Source: Xenopus tropicalis (lineage: Eukaryota > Chordata > Amphibia > Anura > Pipidae). From it: DNA of 64,000 bases. The position numbers and the translations under genes were made by a program. The notes beneath the pieces are model-generated. The model did no database searches. It worked only from the letters and a program-made list of their open reading frames with translations, and was not told the DNA's origin. Location: positions 153,141,510 to 153,205,509 of the forward strand of contig NC_030682.2 in the NCBI RefSeq assembly GCF_000004195.4, in the 5' to 3' direction. Every line of letters begins with the position of its first letter. Position 1 is the stretch's first letter. Below, in pieces: positions 58,071 to 64,000 of this stretch.

Positions 58071-59062
58071 TCACAACTCTTTTAGCGGCCAGGAGACCTT
58101 CCACAAACAGAGCTTATTACAGAGTATGGCGTATATTTCTTTCATGGTGTACCTCCAACAACCTTAATTGGAAGAGCTGCACCTCCCCACACATTCTCCA
58201 ATTCCTTCAAAACGGATTTGACATGAACCTCAGCATCACGTCTCTTAAGGTTCAAACTTCGGCCCTAGCAGCCCTTTTTCACAAACAGTGGGCAATGATA
58301 CCAGAAGTCAGACTCTTCTTCCAGGCACTACAACGGATCAAACCTCCAATAAGGGATCCTACTCCATCTTGGGATCTAAACCTGGTCCTAGCCCACTTGC
58401 AGCACAAGCCATTTGAACCATTAGAATCCACGAATCTAAAAGATCTCACGCTAAAGACGGTATTTCTGATGGCAATAGCTTCCGCTAGACGTGTCTCAGA
58501 GCTCGCAGCACTCTCTAGCAAATTCCCTTGGTTAAAATTCCATCAAGATAAAGCGGTACTTCGTACCAATCCATCCTTTATTCCCAAAATGGCAACTACC
58601 TTCCACCTGAACCAGGAAATAGTAATTCCAGTCCTCAAGGTAGACCATAGAGACAATGAGAGTAATACAACAAGCACTCTGGACCCAGTCCGAGCCCTTA
58701 AGGAATATATCCACAGAACCCAAAGTCTAAGACAGTCAGACTCTCTATTCCTTCTCTTTGGAGGACCAAGAGCAGGGTTTCCAGCCTCAAAACGCTCAAT
58801 AGCCAGATGGCTAGTGCTACTCATATCAGAGGCCTACAACAAGGCGGGTAGACCTACCCCTATGACGATAAGAGCACACGCAACCAGGAAAGTCAGTACC
58901 TCCTGGGCACTTTATCACGAGGCATCCTTAGAGACTATCTGTCAGGCGGCCACTTGGTCGTCTCCGCATACTTTTACAAAATTCTACAAATTCGACGTTT
59001 TCAACTCTGCACCTGCGGAATTTGGTAGGAAAGTGCTACAATCTACAAAGGCACCTACTTAA
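56834..59062 (+). CDS. DIRS tyrosine recombinase ORF, overlapping pol
   Basis: 742 codons open from ATG 56834, in another frame than pol and overlapping it by 1237 nt. The recognisable recombinase is the last ~350 residues (from about 57990): an N-terminal SAM-like core-binding part (RPSTNRAYYRVWRIFLSWC), then the catalytic domain with Arg in ASARRVSELAAL, H-x-x-R in RAHATRKVS (58877-58888), a W in AATWSS and the nucleophile Tyr in FTKFYKFDV (codon 58985-58987). It integrates circular element DNA by site-specific recombination without target duplication. The N-terminal ~390 residues are Pro/Ser/Thr-rich and may be a by-product of the overlap; where translation really starts is unknown. Confidence 0.82.
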   Translation: MHPTPDITRLVNKPPKEHPDPTTGHALPGNDSGHSPTTHFPTTGKDIKDPVTYRSDSTATDHCIHDTAAIRTDGRILRCSTLRKVSHETNAEGVSEIMEQRPQGPVSKNSPIQSGSHQPSMVVPTIQPSSGQTVAPTGPRSDLNRCEPERLGSNLEAPNLSGPLVFTGKEATYKCPGNSGHLQSDHLLVSRPTTVSHQNTDGQQHSSSLPQQARRYTKHCGHAGDFPHHPMGRSQSDPHISHIHPRSPELAGGLPEPEYARPRGMAPPDNGVSQPNRQVGHPISGRHGVQTERTTTTLLLQDQGPKGRSCRRLGYSLVFSNGVCIPTNTNDPETPQQSPPGRSPHNPDSTEMAESHLVCGHNDNVSGPSHTTAITRPTYTGSSLVSRPPQTTFDGISLETDIWKQKGFHPSVITTLLAARRPSTNRAYYRVWRIFLSWCTSNNLNWKSCTSPHILQFLQNGFDMNLSITSLKVQTSALAALFHKQWAMIPEVRLFFQALQRIKPPIRDPTPSWDLNLVLAHLQHKPFEPLESTNLKDLTLKTVFLMAIASARRVSELAALSSKFPWLKFHQDKAVLRTNPSFIPKMATTFHLNQEIVIPVLKVDHRDNESNTTSTLDPVRALKEYIHRTQSLRQSDSLFLLFGGPRAGFPASKRSIARWLVLLISEAYNKAGRPTPMTIRAHATRKVSTSWALYHEASLETICQAATWSSPHTFTKFYKFDVFNSAPAEFGRKVLQSTKAPT

Positions 59063-59100
59063 CTACCCCCCCTTTTCATTTTAGGACGGCTTTGGGACAT

Positions 59101-59198
59101 CCCCAGTCGTCCTGCACTGACAGGTAGGGCCGTACGCATAAAAGGAGATTTTCTTACCTGATAAATCCCTTTTGCGTAGGCCCGTACTGTCAGTGCAG
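59101..59198. repeat. DIRS internal complementary region
   Basis: 59102-59134 is the reverse complement of the left end (53908-53940), and 59141-59198 of the right end (59416-59472). Read together it is the complement of right-end-joined-to-left-end, as expected for the template that lets DIRS elements complete a circular DNA intermediate. Confidence 0.88.
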
Positions 59199-59322
59199 CA
59201 TCCCACCCTAGCGGCGGTGCCATATTAACAAAGTTTAAAAAGTTGACTGTTAATACACAAGTTGAATAAGAAGTTAAAATTGTTCATGCACCAGTGTCTC
59301 CAGCACAGACGTTACAACAAAA

Positions 59323-59472
59323 CTGATCAGAGAGGGAGACACAGGAAGAGGAGGAGTTTCATTCATTCATTAGAGTTTGTCCTGCCTCCAGAGAGGATAA
59401 CTTAACCCAGTCGTCCTGCACTGACAGTACGGGCCTACGCAAAAGGGATTTATCAGGTAAGAAAATCTCCTT
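59323..59472 (-). repeat. DIRS right inverted terminal repeat with right extension
   Basis: Begins CTGATCAGAGAGGGAGACAC and ends with a right-specific tail (ACGGGCCTACGCAAAAGGG… AAAATCTCC). The right copy reads CCTCCAGAGAGGATAACTTA where the left copy has a matching complement with two small differences. Confidence 0.88.
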
Positions 59473-59508
59473 ATATTCCTATCCCGGCGGGACTGCGTTA
59501 CTCTCTCA

Positions 59509-59566
<58 letters not shown>

Positions 59567-60715
59567 CTATCCCGGCGGGACTGCGTTACTCTCTCAGTAT
59601 ATATACATTCCTATCCCGGCGGGACTGCGTTACTCTCTCAGTATATATACATTCCTATCCCGGCGGGACTGCGTTACTCTCTCAGTATATATATACATTC
59701 CTATCCCGGCGGGACTGCGTTACTCTCTCAGTATATATATACATTCCTATCCCGGCGGGACTGCGTTACTCTCTCAGTATATATATACATTCCTATCCCG
59801 GCGGGACTGCGTTACTCTCTCAGTATATATATACATTCCTATCCCGGCGGGACTGCGTTACTCTCAGTATATATATTCCTATCCCGGCGGGACTGCGTTA
59901 CTCTCTCAGTATATATATATTCCTATCCCGGCGGGACTGCGTTACTCTCTCAGTATATATATATTCCTATCCCGGCGGGACTGCGTTACTCTCTCAGTAT
60001 ATATATATATTCCTATCCCGGCGGGACTGCGTTACTCTCTCAGTATATATATACATTCCTATCCCGGCGGGACTGCGTTACTCTCTCAGTATATATATAT
60101 ATATATTCCTATCCCGGCGGGACTGCGTTACTCTCTCAGTATATATATACATTCCTATCCCGGCGGGACTGCGTTACTCTCTCAGTATATATATATATAT
60201 ATATATATTCCTATCCCGGCGGGACTGCGTTACTCTCTCAGTATATATATATATATATTCCTATCCCGGCGGGACTGCGTTACTCTCTCAGTATATATAT
60301 ATATATATTCCTATCCCGGCGGGACTGCGTTACTCTCTCAGTATATATATACATTCCTATCCCGGCGGGACTGCGTTACTCTCTCAGTATATATATATAC
60401 ATTCCTATCCCGGCGGGACTGCGTTACTCTCTCAGTATATATATATTCCTATCCCGGCGGGACTGCGTTACTCTCTCAGTATATATATACATTCCTATCC
60501 CGGCGGGACTGCGTTACTCTCTCAGTATATATATTCCTATCCCGGCGGGACTGCGTTACTCTCTCAGTATATATATTCCTATCCCGGCAGGACTGCATTA
60601 CTCTCTCAGTATATATATATTCCTATCCCGGCGGGACTGCGTTACTCTCTCAGTATATATATATTCCTATCCCGGCGGGACTGCGTTACTCTCTCAGTAT
60701 ATCTATTCATATCCG
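59473..60715 (+). repeat. ~42-bp AT/GC minisatellite, right of the DIRS insertion
   Basis: Same unit and orientation as 53399-53899; about 26 units with (TA)n of varied length, the first expanded to about 58 bp (59508-59566), some with an internal TACATTCC. Ends with a diverged unit at about 60705-60740. Confidence 0.96.
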
Positions 60716-61019
60716 GGACTGCGTTGCTCAGTATATAGAGAGATATTATGGCTGTCATAAAGAGCTCTCTCCTGTGCATAGAGCAGCTGTCATGCTTACT
60801 ATTGGCATTTACACAGTGTTAATAATTAACCTGTTCCCTCCCCTTCCTGCATTTTATTTTGTTCTTTCCAATCCCCAACTCAGCAATGAATATATAGGCT
60901 TAGAGACTAACAGTCCAGTCTGGATATGAATTGTTATACTGAAAGAGTAGCACAGTCCAGCAGGGATATAAAATGTATATACTGACTTTATATATTGAGA
61001 GAACAGCATAGTTTCATCA
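60716..61019. other. Spacer between opposite-facing minisatellites
   Basis: About 300 bp, AT-rich, non-coding. At its right end it contains two diverged inverted units (AGAGTAGCACAGTCCAGCAG, GAGAACAGCATAG), at its left end a diverged direct unit (GGGACTGCGTTGCTCAG). It therefore forms the loop of a large inverted repeat. Confidence 0.7.
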
Positions 61020-62408
61020 GGATATGAATATATATATATATATATACTGAGAGAGTAACGCAGTCCCGCCGGGATAGGAATATATATACTGAGAGAGTAG
61101 CGCAGTCCCGCCGGGATAGGAATATATATACTGAGAGAGTAACGCAGTCCCGCCAGGATAGGAATATATATATACTGAGAGAGTAACGCAGTCCCGCCGG
61201 GATAGGAATATATATACTGAGAGAGTAACGCAGTCCCGCCAGGATAGGAATATATATATACTGAGAGAGTAGCGCAGTCCCGCCGGGATAGGAATATATA
61301 TACTGAGAGAGTAACGCAGTCCCGCCGGGATAGGAATATATATACTGAGAGAGTAACGCAGTCCCACCGGGATAGGAATATATATACTGAGAGAGTAACG
61401 CAGTCCCACCGGGATAGGAATATATATACTGAGAGAGTAACGCAGTCCCACCGAAGAATATATACTGAGAGAGTAACGCAGTCCCACCGGGATAGGAATA
61501 TATATACTGAGAGAGTAACGCAGTCCCGCCGGGATAGGAATATATATACTGAGAGAGTAACGCAGTCCCGCCGGGATAGGAATATATATATACTGAGAGA
61601 GTAACGCAGTCCCGCCGGGATAGGAATATATATATACTGAGAGAGTAACGCAGTCCCGCCGGATAGGAATATATATACTGAGAGAGTAACGCAGTCCCGC
61701 CGGGATAGGAATATATATACTGAGAGAGTAACGCAGTCCCCGCGGGATAGGAATATATATATACTGAGAGAGTAACGCAGTCCCGCCGGGATAGGAATAT
61801 ATATATACTGAGAGAGTAACGCAGTCCCGCCGGGATAGGAATATATATACTGAGAGAGTAACGCAGTCCCGCCGGGATAGGAATATATATACTGAGAGAG
61901 TAACGCAGTCCCGCCGGGATAGGAATATATATACTGAGAGAGTAACGCAGTCCCGCCGGGATAGGAATATATATATACTGAGAGAGTAACGCAGTCCCGC
62001 CGGGATAGGAATATATATATACTGAGAGAGTAACGCAGTCCCGCCGGGATAGGAATATATATACTGAGAGAGTAACGCAGTCCCGCCGGATAGGAATATA
62101 ATACTGAGAGAGTAACGCAGTCCCGCCGGGATAGGAATATATATACTGAGAGAGTAAACGCAGTCCCGCCGGGATAGGAATATATATATACTGAGAGAGT
62201 AACGCAGTCCCGCCGGGATAGGAATATATATACTGAGAGAGTAACGCAGTCCCGCCGGGATAGGAATATATATATATACTGAGAGAGTAACGCAGTCCCG
62301 CCGGGATAGGAATATATATACTGAGAGAGTAACGCAGTCCCGCCGGGATAGGAATATATATATACTGAGAGAGTAACGCAGTCCCGCCGGGATAGGAATT
62401 TAGATATA
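61020..62408 (-). repeat. ~42-bp AT/GC minisatellite, inverted array, about 33 copies
   Basis: Reverse complement of the unit at 59473-60715 (CTGAGAGAGTAACGCAGTCC, CGCCGGGATAGGAATATATA). Variants CACCGGG, GCCAGG and GTAGCG are clustered in the left half. Long minus-strand ORFs (for example 60854-62500) are translations of the array. Confidence 0.96.
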
Positions 62409-63250
62409 CTGTTCTGCATATGGGAGGTGGGAGGCCCCGGCCTACGTGGATTTGGGGTGTTTGGGGCAGGACCCCCAGGGAGTGAAACAGAGAAAAACAC
62501 TTATAATGTAAAGTAATTTTATTGTTTGTGAACCACAAAATAAAGTTCTTTGGTTGTACAAATGTCACTAGTTACAGCCTTTGGGGTCCCCGAGGGAACA
62601 GAGACCCATATTCCTCTCCCCAAACTGAGAGAGAAGTGCCATCAGCTCCGTGAGAGACCCTAGAAAAGTTACTGCCCCCCCGCCCCAATTGCCCCGGTTC
62701 AGAAGTCCAACTCCTTGTGCCGCGCAACGTGGCCGCAATAAGGCACCAATCAGGAGATAAGAAGCAATTAGCGACACACATCCAGGGAGAAGAGACCGCC
62801 CACAAGGAGACTGCCCGCCCACGAGGAACTGCCCAAGCGGCAAATACAAATTCTGGATAAGGGAAACAACTGCACCGCCGTCCCGAGAATAAAGCTGCCC
62901 TCCTGGGCCGAGTGAAACCACTGGTTCTGTGTAAATGACAGAACAGAACCGCCCACTCTTCAACATTAACAGGAGGGGGTTTAATCATAATTACTGAGTA
63001 GACTGGGCACCCCCACACCCTGCTCTCTTGGGACAGCCCAGCAGTGACTACAAATAGTCCTTCCAAGGCCACTAAATATCAGAACAGCCCAGATTCTACA
63101 GAACCAGTCACTAGGGGCACCGAACCGAAGCTCACTATGGCCTCCATCATGAATCCGGTACCAGCATGGCGGCCTATGGGTATGGGTTCTGGTACATGGC
63201 CGGAACAGTGCTGGTACCGGGTCTTTTAACAAGAACATTGTGAGCTGTAC
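62409..63250 (-). other. Possible 3' UTR of a neighbouring minus-strand gene
   Basis: TTTATT at 62518-62523 reads AATAAA on the minus strand, with a typical AT-rich context. The ~700 bp above it are non-repetitive, unlike almost everything else upstream of fam83h. Minus-strand ORFs here (to 166 codons) have no recognisable domain. In human the next minus-strand gene beyond FAM83H is SCRIB, with IQANK1 between; this could be its 3' end, but nothing in the sequence proves it. Confidence 0.3.
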
Positions 63251-63259
63251 TGGGTCGGT

Positions 63260-64000
63260 TCCCCCTAGGCCCAAACTGTACTAATGGCAGTGACGTGTTT
63301 ATGGGTCAGTCCCCCCTAGGCCCAAACTGTACTAATGGCAGTGACGTGTTTATGGGTCAGTCCCCCCTAGGCCCAAACTGTACTAATGGCAGTGACGTGT
63401 TTATGGGTCAGTCCCCCTAGGCCCAAACTGTACTAATGTACGACGTGTTTATGGGTCAGTCCCCCTAGGCCCAAACTGTACTAATGGCACCGACGTGTTT
63501 ATGGGTCAGTCCCCCCTAGGCCCAAACTGTACTAATGGCAGTGACGTGTTTATGGGTCAGTCCCCCCTAGGCCCAAACTGTACTAATGGTACCGACGTGT
63601 TTATGGGTCAGTCCCCCCTAGGCCCAAACTGTACTAATGGCAGTGACGTGTTTATGGGTCGGTCCCCCCTAGGCCCAACTGTACTAATGGTACGACGTGT
63701 TTATGGGTCGGTCCCCCCTAGGCCCAAACTGTACTAATGGCAGTGACGTGTTTATGGGTCGGTCCCCCCTAGGCCCAAACTGTACTAATGGCACCGACGT
63801 GTTTATGGGTCGGTCCCCCCTAGGCCCAAACTGTACTAATGGTAACCGACGTGTTTATGGGTCAGTCCCCCCTAGGCCCAAACTTGTACTAATGGTTACC
63901 GACGTGTTTAGGGTCAGTCCCCCTAGGCCCAAACCTGTACTAATGGTACCGACGTGTTTATGGGTCAGTCCCCCCTAGGCCCAAACTGTTAACTAATGGC
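63260..64000 (+). repeat. 51-bp minisatellite, about 14 copies, cut by window end
   Basis: The unit contains CCTAGGCCCAAACTGTACTA, ATGGCA(G/CC)... GACGTGTTTATGGGTC and a C5-6 run. Variants: TCAGTCC/TCGGTCC, GGCAGTGAC/GGTACCGAC. Unrelated in sequence to the other 51-bp families. Confidence 0.96.

Larger units (their letters stand above)
53900..59472 (+). mobile_element. Complete DIRS-type tyrosine-recombinase retrotransposon
   Basis: About 5.57 kb with all structural hallmarks of DIRS: inverted terminal repeats of >100 bp (about 53917-54026 and 59323-59432), non-identical outer extensions, an internal complementary region (59101-59198) complementary to both termini, and three ORFs: gag-like, RT/RNase H, and tyrosine recombinase. 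There is no integrase, no LTR and no target-site duplication. It interrupts the 42-bp minisatellite, whose units resume directly on both sides. All three ORFs are uninterrupted except for the single UGA between gag and pol, so the copy may be recent and possibly active. Outer ends are placed by alignment with the internal complementary region, to within a few bases. Confidence 0.93.

Noticed and set aside
53900..59472. LTR retrotransposon or endogenous retrovirus
   Set aside because: Ends are inverted not direct, there is no integrase or protease, and a tyrosine recombinase plus internal complementary region identify DIRS.
60854..62568. 526-548-codon minus-strand ORFs
   Set aside because: Translation of the inverted 42-bp array.
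62568..63072. Minus-strand ORFs of 132 and 166 codons
   Set aside because: Two overlapping frames, no recognisable motif, composition like UTR; kept only as possible 3' UTR.

Overview
This is vertebrate nuclear DNA, almost certainly from a clawed frog (Xenopus, probably X. tropicalis or X. laevis). Evidence: a spliced minus-strand gene recognisable as FAM83H, two TTAA-flanked Kolobok/T2-type MITEs with the frog-typical TTAAAGG termini, a DIRS retrotransposon, and very dense minisatellites. There are no bacterial-type operons, tRNAs, rRNAs or CRISPR arrays.

The only cellular protein gene I can support is fam83h on the minus strand. Its coding exons join as 20942-20487, 19341-19177, 9597-9473 and 8821-5734. 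Every junction is GT-AG, all phases are consistent, and the product is 1277 residues. A non-coding first exon is proposed just above 43916, where there is a consensus splice donor with GC boxes and CCAAT boxes upstream. If that is right, the gene covers about 40 kb. Its introns, the 3' flank and the 5' flank are built mostly from tandem arrays with unrelated units of about 10, 16, 17, 21, 30, 34-36, 37, 46, 48, 49, 51, 69, 77, 104 and 133 bp.

Layout: 1-2545, a 77-bp array grown from an L2/CR1-like 3' tail; 2.6-5.7 kb, fam83h 3' flank with a T2 MITE and a 45-bp array; 5.7-21 kb, fam83h coding exons with satellites in introns 2-4; 21.5-43.6 kb, the proposed intron 1, nearly all tandem arrays, several of them full of small indels that look like unpolished long-read sequence; 43.9-44.3 kb, proposed promoter and exon 1; 44.5-45.8 kb, a second L2-tail-derived array (51 bp); 46.28-50.35 kb, a MITE whose two arms have grown into inverted 89-bp arrays (about 10 and 33 copies); 51.0-52.5 kb, a C-rich array; 53.4-62.4 kb, a 42-bp AT/GC minisatellite in two opposite orientations, interrupted by a complete DIRS element at about 53.90-59.47 kb; 62.5-63.2 kb, a possible 3' UTR of another minus-strand gene; 63.26-64.0 kb, another 51-bp array.

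The two most interesting systems are these. (1) The DIRS element: gag and pol lie in the same reading frame, separated by one UGA directly followed by CUA, the known leaky-stop context. Pol homology begins straight after that stop, long before the first pol ATG, so gag-pol is probably made by stop-codon readthrough. (2) The MITE at 46-50 kb, in which a transposable hairpin has become a pair of inverted satellites. Nearly all long ORFs outside fam83h and DIRS are translations of tandem repeats and are rejected.
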